In this document: piece after piece, positions 19,126 to 28,438 of the stretch
How positions within the stretch are numbered: the stretch's first letter is position 1
Layout: every line of letters starts with the position of its first letter
From: an uncultured Rhodospirillales bacterium
GTDB taxonomy: Bacteria > Pseudomonadota > Alphaproteobacteria > Acetobacterales > Acetobacteraceae
DNA: 64,000 nucleotides
Reading direction: 5' to 3'
Assembly: GCA_903928895.1 (NCBI GenBank)
Contig: CAIYSR010000043.1
Coordinates: 62,001 to 126,000 of the forward strand
The notes under the pieces: model-generated
Told to the model about the DNA's origin: nothing
Seen by the model: the letters and a program-made list of their open reading frames with translations, nothing else
The model's database searches: none
Position numbers and translations under genes: made by a program

Positions 19126-20487
19126 ATGTCCAATCCCGGAGAAGTCGATACGACGCCGATCACGTCGATGCGGCAGCTCGCCGACACCATCGCCGTCGGC
19201 TGCAAGCCGGTCGAGCAGTTCACCATCGGCACCGAGCACGAGAAATTCGGCTTCTACCGCGATGATTTCCGCTCCCCCCCGTACGAGCCGAACGGCATCC
19301 GCGCCATCCTCGAAGGCATCGCCAGCACCGGCTGGGAACCGATCCTCGACAACGGCAACCCGATCGGCCTCAAGCAGGGCTTCACCTCGGTCTCCCTCGA
19401 ACCAGCCGGCCAGCTCGAACTGTCCGGCGGGTTGATGCCCACCCTGCACGCCACCCGCGCCGAGATCGAGGCCCATTACGCCGATGTCCGTCGCGTGGCC
19501 GAGCCGCTGAACCTCGGCTTTGCCGTGCTCGGCTTCCACCCCACCCAGTCCCGCACCGAGATGCCCTGGATGCCAAAGGGCCGCTACGCCGTGATGAAGC
19601 GCTACATGCCGACGGTCGGCTCCATGGGCCTCGACATGATGACCCGCACCTGTACCGTGCAGGTCAATCTCGACTACAGCAGCGAAGCCGACATGGTGAA
19701 GAAGCTGCGCGTCTCCCTCGCGCTCCAACCCCTCGCCACCGCGCTGTTCGCCAACTCCCCCTTCACCGAGGGCAAGCCCAACGGCATGCAGTCCTGGCGC
19801 GCCCATGTCTGGACCGATACCGACAATGCCCGCTCCGGCATCCCCGCGGTGTTCTTCGAGGACGGTTTCGGCTTCGAGCGCTACGCCAACTGGCTGGTCG
19901 ACGACGTGCCGATGTATTTCGTCTACCGCGACCGCTACATCGACGTCGCCGGCCGCTCCTTCCGCGACTTCATCAACGGCAATCTCGGCAACACCGAAGC
20001 CGGCACCGCCACGATGGGCGACTTCGCGGACCACATGACCACCGTCTTCACCGATGTGCGGCTCAAGCGCTTCCTCGAAATGCGCGGTGCCGACGCCGGC
20101 AGCCTCGACATGATGGTGGCGCAATCCGCCCTCTGGGTCGGCCTGCTGTATGACGAGGCCGCGCTGGAAGCCGCCGCTGCCCTGGTGCGGGCGCATGACT
20201 GGCGCGATTTCGCTGCCCTGCGCGGTCAGGTGCCGCGCCATGGCATGGACACGCCGTGGCGGGGCGGCACGCTGCGCGACCTCGGCCGCGAGGTGGTGGC
20301 CATCGCGCAGGATGGCCTCAAGGCGCGCGGGCGGCGCGACTCGGCGGGGAGGGACGAATCGGTCCACCTCGCCCCGCTTCAAGAAATCGTGAGCGGCGGC
20401 CCGACTCAGGCGCAGCACTGGCTTTCACGTTTTCACGGGGCGTGGAACGGAGATGTGACGCGGATATTCGAAGAGTCCGCCATTTGA
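19126..20487 (+). CDS. gshA: glutamate--cysteine ligase, plant/alphaproteobacterial type
   Basis: First and rate-limiting enzyme of glutathione synthesis, forming gamma-glutamylcysteine with ATP. The protein of 453 residues belongs to the plant-type GCL class found in Alphaproteobacteria. Evidence: FTIGTEHEKFGFY near the N-terminus, LEPAGQLELSGG, TCTVQVNLDYSSEADM, LFANSPFTEGKPNG and SWRAHVWTDTDNARSGIP. The mature fold ends with the usual C-terminal helix. It probably forms one transcript with rsmE. gshB is not in the window. Confidence 0.95.
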   Translation: MSNPGEVDTTPITSMRQLADTIAVGCKPVEQFTIGTEHEKFGFYRDDFRSPPYEPNGIRAILEGIASTGWEPILDNGNPIGLKQGFTSVSLEPAGQLELSGGLMPTLHATRAEIEAHYADVRRVAEPLNLGFAVLGFHPTQSRTEMPWMPKGRYAVMKRYMPTVGSMGLDMMTRTCTVQVNLDYSSEADMVKKLRVSLALQPLATALFANSPFTEGKPNGMQSWRAHVWTDTDNARSGIPAVFFEDGFGFERYANWLVDDVPMYFVYRDRYIDVAGRSFRDFINGNLGNTEAGTATMGDFADHMTTVFTDVRLKRFLEMRGADAGSLDMMVAQSALWVGLLYDEAALEAAAALVRAHDWRDFAALRGQVPRHGMDTPWRGGTLRDLGREVVAIAQDGLKARGRRDSAGRDESVHLAPLQEIVSGGPTQAQHWLSRFHGAWNGDVTRIFEESAI

Positions 20488-20577
20488 CGAATTGTTAACC
20501 GACGCGCACCCGCGATTTCCCACAAAAATGGCGTCCCGACGCCTGCGCACGGTTTACAATACACGGACAGGTGGCCG

Positions 20578-22704
20578 ATGGCCTTGCGCCCACAACCGCT
20601 TCCGGCGTTGAATCACGGCATGGCACTCCTTCCACCGACGCGTTCTCCCGGCAGCGCCGGCACCCCCCCGGGGCCGGAACCGGTGATGGTCCGCCTTCGT
20701 CTGATCGGCCAGATGGAAGCCTGGACGCTCACGTCCGAAAGCGTGCTGCCGACGGGGCGCAAGACGCGCGCGCTGCTGGCGATCCTTGCCCTCTCCCTGC
20801 CGCGCTCGGTCCTGCGCGGCCGCCTTGCCGAAATGCTGTGGAGCCGCCGTCCGGAGGAACAGGCCCGCGCCTCGTTGCGCCAGGAAATCCACCGCCTGCT
20901 CGAAGCGCTCGAACCCGTCGGCGGCCAGATCCTCGCCATCAGCCGCGACCATCTCAGTCTGCGACCCGGCGTCGTCTGGGTGGATGTCGAGGAGGTGCTC
21001 AAGGCCTCGACCGCCAAGCCCGCCGCCCTCTCACTCCTCGATGGCGACCTGCTCGAGGACCTCGACGGCGTCGACCCCAGCTTCGATGCCTGGCTCGCCG
21101 GCGAGCGCGAGCGGCTGCGCGATCGCGCGCGCGCGCTGGCCGAAAGCCTGCTGATCGAGAAATCCGACCCGGTCGACGTCATTCCCGCCGCCCAGCAGCT
21201 CCTCGGCATCGATCGCACCCACGAGGGCGCCTGGCGCGCGCTGATGAAAGCCTATGCCGCCCGCGGCGAGCGCGGCATGGCGATCCAGGCCTTCGAGCGG
21301 TGCCGCGCGGTGCTCGCGGATCTGCTCGACGCCCAGCCGTCGGAGGAGACGCAGCGGCTGCTCGCCGAAATCCGCGCCGCCGGCCCCGTCATCCCGCCGC
21401 CCCGCCCCCAGGAGCCGCGCCAGGAGCCGCGCCCCGAACCGCGCTCCACGCGCAACGCCGAGGCCCGCGAGACCCGCGCCGAACGCACCAACAACCTGCC
21501 GCGCGGCGGTGCGCGCATCGGCGTGCTGCCCCTGCAAATGAACGGCACCTCCGAGGAGGAGGCCCATCTTTCCACCGGCCTCGCCGACGAAATCACCTCG
21601 GCGTTGGCCCGCTTTCGCTGGATGTTCGTGGTCTCGTCGGGCTCGCTCGCCCGCTTCGCCGCCGGCTCGCGCGACGAAACCGCGATCCGCCGCAACTTCA
21701 ATATCGATTTCCTGCTCGACGGCACTGTACTGCGCACCGGCGGCCGCCTGCGCATCTCGCTGCGCCTGCTCGACCTGCGCGCCGGCAACCAGATCGTGTG
21801 GGACCGCCGTTTCGATCGCGACAGCGACGACCTGCTGACCTTGCAGGACGACATCGCCGCCGAGGTCGTCGCCCAGATCGACCCCGAGATCCTGCTGATC
21901 GAGGCCCAGCGCGTCACCAGCCGCCCGCCCCAGGACCCCACCGCCTACGATCTCGTGCTGCGCGCAATCCCGCTGATCGCGCGGCTCGAAAAACCTCTCT
22001 TCATGCAGGCCGGGGACCTGCTGCGCCAGGCCACCGCGCAGGAGCCCGACTATGCCGCGAGCCACGCCTGGCTCGCCTTCTGGCAGATGTTCCTGGTCGG
22101 CCAGGGCTGGGCCGACGAGCCCGCCGAGGTGATGAGCGACGCCGGCCGTCTCGCCGAGCGCGCCATCCTGCTGGACCCGCAGGATGCCAAGGCGCTGACC
22201 ATCGCCGGCCATGTCCGCGCCTTCCTGCATCACCAGATGCGTCAGGCCCTGACCCTGCACCAGCGGGCGCTGACCCTGAACCCCAATCTCGCCATGGCCT
22301 GGGCACTTTCCGCCGGCACCTACACCTATCTCGGCGATTTCGTCGAAGCCGAGAAGCGGATGGCCCGCTACAAGAAGCTCTCGCCGCTCGACCCGCATGC
22401 CTTCTTCTATGACGGCATCTCGATCTACACCGCCTTGCTCCAGCACGACTACGAGCGCGCCGCGCAGATCGGGCTCGATGTCACCGAGATGAACACCTCC
22501 TTTTCCTCGACCCTGAAGCCCTATCTTGCCGCCCTCGGCCATCTCGGCCGGCAGCAGGAGTGCGAGCCCGCACTGGCCCGGCTGATGGCGATCCAACCCG
22601 ATTTCAGCATCGCCGCCTTCATCGCCGGCAGCCCGTTCGAGCGCGAGCAGGATCTCGCCTGCGTGGTCGATGGGCTGCGACTTGCCGGCGTCCAGGAGAG
22701 CTGA
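20578..22704 (+). CDS. BTAD/TPR transcriptional regulator (SARP-like)
   Basis: Large regulator of 708 residues. Residues 40-115 form an OmpR-type winged helix (LIGQMEAWTLTSESVLPTGR and RKTRALLAILAL). Residues 125-265 form the bacterial transcriptional activator domain (BTAD), with FDAWLAGERERLRDRARALA and the helical repeats that end in AIQAFERCRAVLADLLDAQP. A Pro/Arg-rich linker with EPR repeats (about 280-305) leads to a TolB-like segment (IGVLPLQMNGTSEEEAHLST and SGLADEI-type continuation; about 310-440). The TPR-rich C-terminus follows. Similar proteins occur as orphan regulators or adenylate-cyclase-associated sensors. The ATG at 20578 has AGGTGG upstream; TACAAT at 20555-20560 may be its -10. 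Confidence 0.82.
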   Translation: MALRPQPLPALNHGMALLPPTRSPGSAGTPPGPEPVMVRLRLIGQMEAWTLTSESVLPTGRKTRALLAILALSLPRSVLRGRLAEMLWSRRPEEQARASLRQEIHRLLEALEPVGGQILAISRDHLSLRPGVVWVDVEEVLKASTAKPAALSLLDGDLLEDLDGVDPSFDAWLAGERERLRDRARALAESLLIEKSDPVDVIPAAQQLLGIDRTHEGAWRALMKAYAARGERGMAIQAFERCRAVLADLLDAQPSEETQRLLAEIRAAGPVIPPPRPQEPRQEPRPEPRSTRNAEARETRAERTNNLPRGGARIGVLPLQMNGTSEEEAHLSTGLADEITSALARFRWMFVVSSGSLARFAAGSRDETAIRRNFNIDFLLDGTVLRTGGRLRISLRLLDLRAGNQIVWDRRFDRDSDDLLTLQDDIAAEVVAQIDPEILLIEAQRVTSRPPQDPTAYDLVLRAIPLIARLEKPLFMQAGDLLRQATAQEPDYAASHAWLAFWQMFLVGQGWADEPAEVMSDAGRLAERAILLDPQDAKALTIAGHVRAFLHHQMRQALTLHQRALTLNPNLAMAWALSAGTYTYLGDFVEAEKRMARYKKLSPLDPHAFFYDGISIYTALLQHDYERAAQIGLDVTEMNTSFSSTLKPYLAALGHLGRQQECEPALARLMAIQPDFSIAAFIAGSPFEREQDLACVVDGLRLAGVQES

Positions 22705-22762
22705 GCGTCGGAGCGAGGCCGGGCTTCCCCGGTGACAACAAGCAAGCGCCGCGCGTCCGCGT

Positions 22763-23680
22763 TCAGCCCGCGCGCACCCGCCGCAGCACCGCACGCAACG
22801 GCCGCCCGTCGAGCACGGCGATGCCCACCCCGATCAGCGCCATGCCCGCCACCTGCTGCCCAGCCAACCGCTCGCCGAGCAGCACAATGCCCAGCAGGAT
22901 CGCCGTGATCGGACTCATGAACGTCACCAGCACCACATTGGTCGCCCCCGCCGTGGCCAGGATGCGGAAGAAAATCGCGTAGGCGAGCGCCCCGGTCAGC
23001 AGCCCGAGCCACAGCAGCGCGGCGGCGGCATGCCAGGACGGCGACGGCAGTGTCCAGGGATGCTCGACCAGCAACGCCAGCGGCACCAACACGAGCGCCG
23101 ACGTGCCGAGCTGCCCCGCCGCCGTCGTCATCGGGTGCAGCCGCAACGCGGTGAAGCGGCGGCCATAGACGGACGCATAGGCGTAGCCGAGCGACGCCGC
23201 CAGGCACGCGAGCTGCCCCATGATCGCCGCCGGCGAGAAGTCGATGCTGCCGCCGCCCAGCATCACCGCCAGCCCGGCAAACCCGGTCAGCGCCCCCGCG
23301 ACATGCCGTCCGGTCATGCGTTCGTCATCGGTCAGCAGATGCGCCAGCACCACCGTGAACAGCGGCGAGGTCGCCACCAGCACCGAGGTCAACCCGGTCG
23401 GCACATAGGGATTGGCCAGCACCAGCAGCAGAAAGGGCCCAGCATCGTTGAACAGCGCCATCACCGCGAAGGCCCACCAGGTCGATCCGCTCCGCGGCAG
23501 ACGCACGCCCTGCCGCCACAGCAGCACCAGCAGCGCGCCCGCTGCGAGCGTCACGCGCACCGCCGAGACGGTCAGCGGCGGCACCTCGCGCGCCATGGTG
23601 ATGAACAGGAATGACGTCCCCCACAGCACGGACAGCCCGATGAGCAGCGCCCATTCGAGCGCCGTCATCGTGCGGTTCAT
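22763..23680 (-). CDS. EamA/DMT-family transporter
   Basis: Ten-helix inner-membrane permease of the drug/metabolite transporter superfamily, 305 residues, with two EamA repeats. The first repeat has LSVLWGTSFLFITMAREVPP and the second ends SPITAILLGIVLLGERLAGQ. Family members export amino acids, purines or other metabolites. It starts 14 bases after the BMP gene and is probably the last gene of that operon. An export role linked to the purine/nucleoside uptake system is a reasonable guess only. Confidence 0.88.
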   Translation of the reverse strand: MNRTMTALEWALLIGLSVLWGTSFLFITMAREVPPLTVSAVRVTLAAGALLVLLWRQGVRLPRSGSTWWAFAVMALFNDAGPFLLLVLANPYVPTGLTSVLVATSPLFTVVLAHLLTDDERMTGRHVAGALTGFAGLAVMLGGGSIDFSPAAIMGQLACLAASLGYAYASVYGRRFTALRLHPMTTAAGQLGTSALVLVPLALLVEHPWTLPSPSWHAAAALLWLGLLTGALAYAIFFRILATAGATNVVLVTFMSPITAILLGIVLLGERLAGQQVAGMALIGVGIAVLDGRPLRAVLRRVRAG

Positions 23681-23693
23681 GCGGCCGGTCCGG

Positions 23694-24761
23694 TCAGATC
23701 TTGCCCTGCACCCCGTCGACGAACCACTTCATCTCGGCGATATCCTTGTCCGCCATCGCCTGCCCCGCCGGCACCTTGATCTTGCCGTCCTGGTCCGCGA
23801 GCGGCCCGGCGAAGGGCTTGCGGGTGCCGGCGCCGATCGCCGCCATCACCCCAGCGACCTCCTTGCGCACCGCCTCCGGCACCGCGGCATTGAACGGCGC
23901 CAGTTTGGTCATCCCCTCCTTCACCCCGCCCCAGGTGTCGATCGACTTCCAGGACCCATCCAGCACCGCCTTGACCCGGCGAATATAATAGGCCGACCAG
24001 TCATGGGTGATCGCGCTCAGGCAGGTCTTGGGGCCGTATTTCGACTGGTCCGAGTTGTAGGCGATCGAGAATACCCCCTTCTCCTCCGCCGCCTGCGCCA
24101 CCGCGGTGCTGTCGGTGTGATGCGTCACCACATCCGCCCCGCCGGCGATCAGCGTATCCGCCGCCGCGCGCTCCTTGCCCGGATCGAACCAGGACGAGGT
24201 CCACACCACCTTGGTCGTCGCCTTCGGGTTGACCGAGCGGGCGCCGAGGGTGAAGGCGTTGATCCCCTGCAATACCTCGGGGATCGGAAACGCCGCGACA
24301 TAGCCGAAGATGCCGCTCTTGCTCATCCGGCCCGCCAGCACGCCGGCGGCATAGCGCCCCTCGTAGAAGCGGGCCGAATAGGTCGCCAGATTGACCGAGC
24401 GCTTGTAGCCGGTCGCGTGCTCGAACTTCTTGCCCGGGAACGAACCCGCCACCTTCAGTGTCGGGTTCATGTAGCCGAACGAGGTGGTGAAGATCAGGTC
24501 GTTGCCGTCGGCCGCGAGTTTGCGGATCACCCGCTCGGCATCGGCCCCCTCCTCGACGTTCTCCACGAACGACGTCCGCACCGCCGCCCCCATCGCGGCA
24601 TCGAGCGCCCGACGGCCCAATTCGTGCTGGAACGTCCAGCCCGCATCGCCGACCGGTGAGACATAGACGAACGCCACCCTGAGCGCGGCCGTGACGGCCT
24701 TGGCGGGCACGGCGATCAGGCCGGCAGCGGGAGCGAGCATGAGCGTGCGGCGGGAAAGCAT
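23694..24761 (-). CDS. BMP-family ABC transporter substrate-binding protein
   Basis: Periplasmic binding protein of the Bmp/PnrA/Med family (355 residues from the ATG at 24761, with AGAGGA upstream). BMP proteins bind purine nucleosides or related compounds. The first 25 residues form a signal peptide with twin arginines (SRRTLM), so Tat export is possible. The mature start VAFVYVSPVGDAGWTFQHEL and the later segments DLIFTTSFGYMNPTLKVA and GADVVTHHTDSTAVAQAAEE match the family. It is encoded with two permeases and a dual ATPase, the standard nucleoside ABC arrangement. Confidence 0.93.
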   Translation of the reverse strand: MLSRRTLMLAPAAGLIAVPAKAVTAALRVAFVYVSPVGDAGWTFQHELGRRALDAAMGAAVRTSFVENVEEGADAERVIRKLAADGNDLIFTTSFGYMNPTLKVAGSFPGKKFEHATGYKRSVNLATYSARFYEGRYAAGVLAGRMSKSGIFGYVAAFPIPEVLQGINAFTLGARSVNPKATTKVVWTSSWFDPGKERAAADTLIAGGADVVTHHTDSTAVAQAAEEKGVFSIAYNSDQSKYGPKTCLSAITHDWSAYYIRRVKAVLDGSWKSIDTWGGVKEGMTKLAPFNAAVPEAVRKEVAGVMAAIGAGTRKPFAGPLADQDGKIKVPAGQAMADKDIAEMKWFVDGVQGKI

Positions 24762-24790
24762 CGTGGGAAATCCTCTGCTGCGGCCAGGCA

Positions 24791-25717
24791 TCACCCGGCG
24801 GGATGGAACGGTTTGCCGAGCGCGGCCGGCGCGTTGAGCTTGAGCCGCAGGGTATCGCGCGAGATCAGTACCAGGACAAGGATTGTCGCGAGATACGGCA
24901 GCGTCGCGAGCAGATTGGGCGCCAGTGGGATGCCCCAGGCCTCGGCCTGGAACCCGGCGATGGTGACAAACCCGAACAAGACCGCGCCCAGCGCCAGCAG
25001 CAGCGGCTTCCAGGTGGAAAACACCACCAGCGCCAGCGCAATCCAGCCGCGGCCGGACACCATGTTCTCCGTCCACATCGGCGTGTAGGCCAGGCTCAGA
25101 TAGGCGCCGCCGAGCCCGGCCATGGCGCCGCCGAACACGGTGGCCAGCGCCCGGATGCGCATCACCTTGTAGCCCAGCGCATGCGCCACTTCGGCCGACT
25201 CCCCCACCGCGCGCAGGATCAGCCCGGCCCGCGTGCGGTCGAGAAACCGCCCCGCCAGGAACGGCGCCGCGAGCGCCAGCCACACCAGCGGGTCGATCAG
25301 CAGGAGCTGCTGCACCAGCGGCGCGGCAGCGCTGAGGTGCGGGAACACCACCGTCGCCAGCCCCGGGATCGGGTGGCTCTGATACGGCGCCCCGAATAGG
25401 GCCGAGAACCCCACCCCGAAAATCGTCAGCGCCAGCCCGCTCGCCACCTGGTTGGCCGCCAGCCCGATGGTCAGCACCGCGAACACGCCGGCCATCGCCG
25501 CCCCCGCCAGCATCGCCGCAAGCAGCCCGAGCCAGACGCTCCCGCTGGTCAGCGTCGCGGCGAACCCCACCATCGCGCCCACCAGCATCATCCCCTCCAC
25601 CCCCAGGTTCAGCACCCCGGCCCGCTCGCACACGAGCTCCCCCAGCCCCGCCAGGATCAACGGCGCCGCGGCCCGCAGCGTCGCCACCAGCAGGGCCACG
25701 ATCATCACCTCATCCAT
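24791..25717 (-). CDS. BMP-type ABC transporter permease (YufQ/NupC-like)
   Basis: Integral membrane permease of 308 residues with about eight helices, BPD_transp_2 fold. Typical motifs are GELVCERAGVLNLGVEGMML near the N-terminus and RAVGESAEVAHALGYKVMRI in the coupling loop that contacts the ATPase. The ATG at 25717 is preceded by AAGGAG at the right distance. The frame extends upstream but that part overlaps the other permease. It overlaps that gene by eight bases and is 29 bases before the BMP start. Confidence 0.92.
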   Translation of the reverse strand: MDEVMIVALLVATLRAAAPLILAGLGELVCERAGVLNLGVEGMMLVGAMVGFAATLTSGSVWLGLLAAMLAGAAMAGVFAVLTIGLAANQVASGLALTIFGVGFSALFGAPYQSHPIPGLATVVFPHLSAAAPLVQQLLLIDPLVWLALAAPFLAGRFLDRTRAGLILRAVGESAEVAHALGYKVMRIRALATVFGGAMAGLGGAYLSLAYTPMWTENMVSGRGWIALALVVFSTWKPLLLALGAVLFGFVTIAGFQAEAWGIPLAPNLLATLPYLATILVLVLISRDTLRLKLNAPAALGKPFHPAG

Positions 25718-26774
25718 CGCCGTGGCTCCTTGAAAACCGCGGCCGAAACAGGGTGAAGACATCGGCCGCGAGCAGGAACAGCAGCAGCATGCCCTGGATC
25801 ACCCCGGTCGCGGCGAGCGGCAATTGCTGGGTGATCTGCAAGCTCTCGCCACCGAGATAGAGCAGCGCCATCAGAACCGCCGCGAACAGGATCCCGACCG
25901 GCCGCAACCGCCCGAGAAACGCCACGATGATCCCGGCGAAGCCATAGCCCGGCGAAATCGACGGCATCAACTGCCCGATCGGCCCCGCCACCTCGCAGAC
26001 CCCGGCCAACCCCGCCAGCCCGCCGGACAGCAGCAGGCAGAACCACACCGCCCGCCGCTCCGAAAATCCGGCATAGCGCGCCGCCCCCGGCGCCAGCCCG
26101 ACCACGCGCAGGCGATACCCCGCCACCGTCCGGTCGAGCAGCACCGCGCCGGCCGGCACCGTCAACAGCGCCAGCACCAGCGCCCCGGTCACCCGCCCGC
26201 CCTCGAACAGCGGCGCCAGCATCGCGGACGCCGCGAACATCGGCGACTGCGGGAAATTGAACCCCTCCGGGTCCTGCATCGGCCCGCGCACCAGCCATCC
26301 CAAAATCTGAATCGCCACATAGGACAGCATCAGCGTCACCAGGATCTCATGGGCATTGCACCGCGTGCGCAGCCAGGCCGCCACGCCCCCCCACGCCGCC
26401 CCGCCCGCGACCCCGGCGACCAGCACCAGCGGCAGCACGAACCAACCGGCATCGCCCAACCCCAACGCCACCGCCGCCCCCGCGATCGCGCCCATGGTGA
26501 ACTGCCCCTCGGCGCCGATATTCCAGACATTGGCCCGCACCCCCACCGCGATCCCCATCGCGCACAGCAGCAGCGGCGTCGCCTTCAGCCCGAGCTCCGA
26601 CCACCCATTTCCATCCGCCAGCGGTGCGATGAACAACGTATACAGACACGCCAGCGGATCCCGCCCCAGCGCCGCGAACAACGCCGCCGCCCCCAGCCCC
26701 GCCAGCATCACCGCGATCACCGGCGCCAGCACTGCCATCGCCGCCGACGCCGCCGCCCGCCGCTCAAGCCGCAT
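25710..26774 (-). CDS. BMP-type ABC transporter permease (YufP/NupB-like)
   Basis: Second permease of the nucleoside-type ABC system, 354 residues. Motifs include ANVWNIGAEGQFTMGAIAGA in the N-terminal half and LRVVGLAPGAARYAGFSERR in the ATPase-contacting loop, followed by ISPGYGFAGIIVAFLGRLRP. It overlaps the 3' end of the ATPase gene by 11 bases and the next permease by eight, so the whole set is translationally coupled. Confidence 0.92.
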   Translation of the reverse strand: MRLERRAAASAAMAVLAPVIAVMLAGLGAAALFAALGRDPLACLYTLFIAPLADGNGWSELGLKATPLLLCAMGIAVGVRANVWNIGAEGQFTMGAIAGAAVALGLGDAGWFVLPLVLVAGVAGGAAWGGVAAWLRTRCNAHEILVTLMLSYVAIQILGWLVRGPMQDPEGFNFPQSPMFAASAMLAPLFEGGRVTGALVLALLTVPAGAVLLDRTVAGYRLRVVGLAPGAARYAGFSERRAVWFCLLLSGGLAGLAGVCEVAGPIGQLMPSISPGYGFAGIIVAFLGRLRPVGILFAAVLMALLYLGGESLQITQQLPLAATGVIQGMLLLFLLAADVFTLFRPRFSRSHGDG

Positions 26775-28275
26775 CGGCCACCCCCCCCATCAGCAGCCCG
26801 ATCCCGTCCACCGTGACTGCCGCGACCGGCTCAGGCACCGACAGCCGCCCCCCATGCAACACCGCCACCCGGTCGCACAGCGCCAGGATCTCGTCGAGGT
26901 CCTCCGAAATAATCAGCACCCCCACCCCGCCGGCCGCCAAATCCCGCAGCGCCTCATGGATCGCCTGCGCCGCCCCGACATCCACCCCCCAGGTCGGGTG
27001 CGCCGCAATCAACACCTTCGGCGCATGCCCGATTTCCCGCCCGATGATGAACTTCTGCATGTTCCCACCGGACAAGCTCCCCGCCGGTGCCTCCGCCCCC
27101 GCCGCCACCACCCGGAACCCCTCGATCACACCGCGCGCGAACCGCCGCAACGGCGCAAACCGCACGAACCCGCGCGCGACAAACCCCACCTCCGTCCCCG
27201 TCAACAGCGCATTCTCGGTCAACGACAGCTCCGCCACCGCGCTGCGCCCCAAGCGCTCCTCCGGCACCGCCGCCATCCCCCCGCGCCGCCGCGCCGCCGC
27301 ACCCAGCAAGCCGCAGGCCACCCCCGCCAGCACCACGGCCTCCGCCGTCCCCGCCAGCCGCTCCCCGGTCAAACCGGCCAGCAGCTCCTTCTGCCCATTC
27401 CCCGCCACCCCAGCGATTCCCAGAATTTCGCCCGCCCGCAGCGCGAACGACACCCCGCGCAGCGTCGTCCCGAACGGGTCCTCCGCCGGCAAATCGAGCC
27501 CCTCGACCGCCAGCACCACCGCCCCCGCCGCCGGTCGCGCCCGCGCCACCGGACGGACCAGCGCCTGCCCGATCATCATCTCCGCCATCGCCGCCGCCGA
27601 GGTCGCCCGCGGATCGCACGCCCCGACCACGCGCCCGCCCCGCAACACCGTCGCGCGGTCGCACAGCGCCTGGATTTCCGCCAATTTATGGGAGATATAC
27701 AGCACGCTGCACCCCTCCGCGGCGAGCCGCCGCAGCATCGCGAACAACCCCTCGACCTCCTGCGGCGTCAGCACCGAGGTCGGCTCGTCCATGATCAGCA
27801 GCTTCGGCGCCTGCAACAGACAGCGCAGGATCTCCACCCGCTGCCGCTCGCCGACCGACAAATGATGCACATGCCGGTCCGGGTCCACCGCCAGCCCATA
27901 GCGCGAAGCCGTCGCCACGATGCGCCGGCTGAGCGCCGCGATGCTCTCCGATGCCGCCAGCCCGAGCGCGATGTTCTCCGCCACCGTCAAAGTCTCGAAC
28001 AACGAGAAATGCTGGAACACCATGCCGATCCCCAGCGCCCGCGCCGCATTGGGGTCCGCAATGCGCACCGCCGCACCCTCCCACCGGATCTCCCCCGCAT
28101 CGGGCTGCACCACGCCATAGATGATCTTCACCAGCGTCGACTTGCCCGCCCCGTTCTCCCCGAGCAAGGCATGGATCTCCCCCGGCATCACCGCAAGGTC
28201 GATGCCGTCATTGGCCACGGTCGCGCCGAAGCGCCGGGTGATGCCGCCAAGGCCGAGTCGGGGAAGCTGCGCCAT
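26764..28275 (-). CDS. dual-domain ABC transporter ATPase (nucleoside/sugar type)
   Basis: Cytoplasmic ATPase of 503 residues with two fused nucleotide-binding domains. In domain 1 the Walker A is GENGAGKSTLVK, the signature is HLSVGERQRVEIL and the Walker B is LLIMDEPTSVLTP. In domain 2 the Walker A is degenerate (GVAGNGQKELLAG), the signature is LSGGNMQKFIIGREI and Walker B is replaced by a hydrophobic LIAAHPTWGVD. This asymmetry is normal for the nucleoside and ribose ATPase families (YufO/RbsA type). It is the first gene of the operon (ATPase, two permeases, BMP, EamA). Confidence 0.93.
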   Translation of the reverse strand: MAQLPRLGLGGITRRFGATVANDGIDLAVMPGEIHALLGENGAGKSTLVKIIYGVVQPDAGEIRWEGAAVRIADPNAARALGIGMVFQHFSLFETLTVAENIALGLAASESIAALSRRIVATASRYGLAVDPDRHVHHLSVGERQRVEILRCLLQAPKLLIMDEPTSVLTPQEVEGLFAMLRRLAAEGCSVLYISHKLAEIQALCDRATVLRGGRVVGACDPRATSAAAMAEMMIGQALVRPVARARPAAGAVVLAVEGLDLPAEDPFGTTLRGVSFALRAGEILGIAGVAGNGQKELLAGLTGERLAGTAEAVVLAGVACGLLGAAARRRGGMAAVPEERLGRSAVAELSLTENALLTGTEVGFVARGFVRFAPLRRFARGVIEGFRVVAAGAEAPAGSLSGGNMQKFIIGREIGHAPKVLIAAHPTWGVDVGAAQAIHEALRDLAAGGVGVLIISEDLDEILALCDRVAVLHGGRLSVPEPVAAVTVDGIGLLMGGVADAA

Positions 28276-28354
28276 TGACCGTCACTATCAGCCCCCTCGC
28301 CCCAGGTGAACCGCCGCGATGCCCCGGCGACCGTGAAATGTCACACGCGCCGGA

Positions 28355-28383
28355 TTGACGTGGGAAATATTCCCACATATCTT
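28355..28383 (+). promoter_or_regulatory. promoter with palindromic operator in the spacer
   Basis: TTGACG (28355-28360) and TATCTT (28378-28383) are 17 bases apart, ideal for a sigma70 promoter. The palindrome GTGGGAA-ATA-TTCCCAC (28360-28376) fills almost the whole spacer. A repressor bound there would block RNA polymerase, or a MerR-like activator could remodel the spacer. It lies 55 bases before the RTX-like gene start. The regulator is unknown. Confidence 0.7.
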
Positions 28384-28438
28384 CGCGCCATCAACACGCC
28401 CGGGACACCGCCCGGGGCTTCGAAAAGGAACTCGCCCA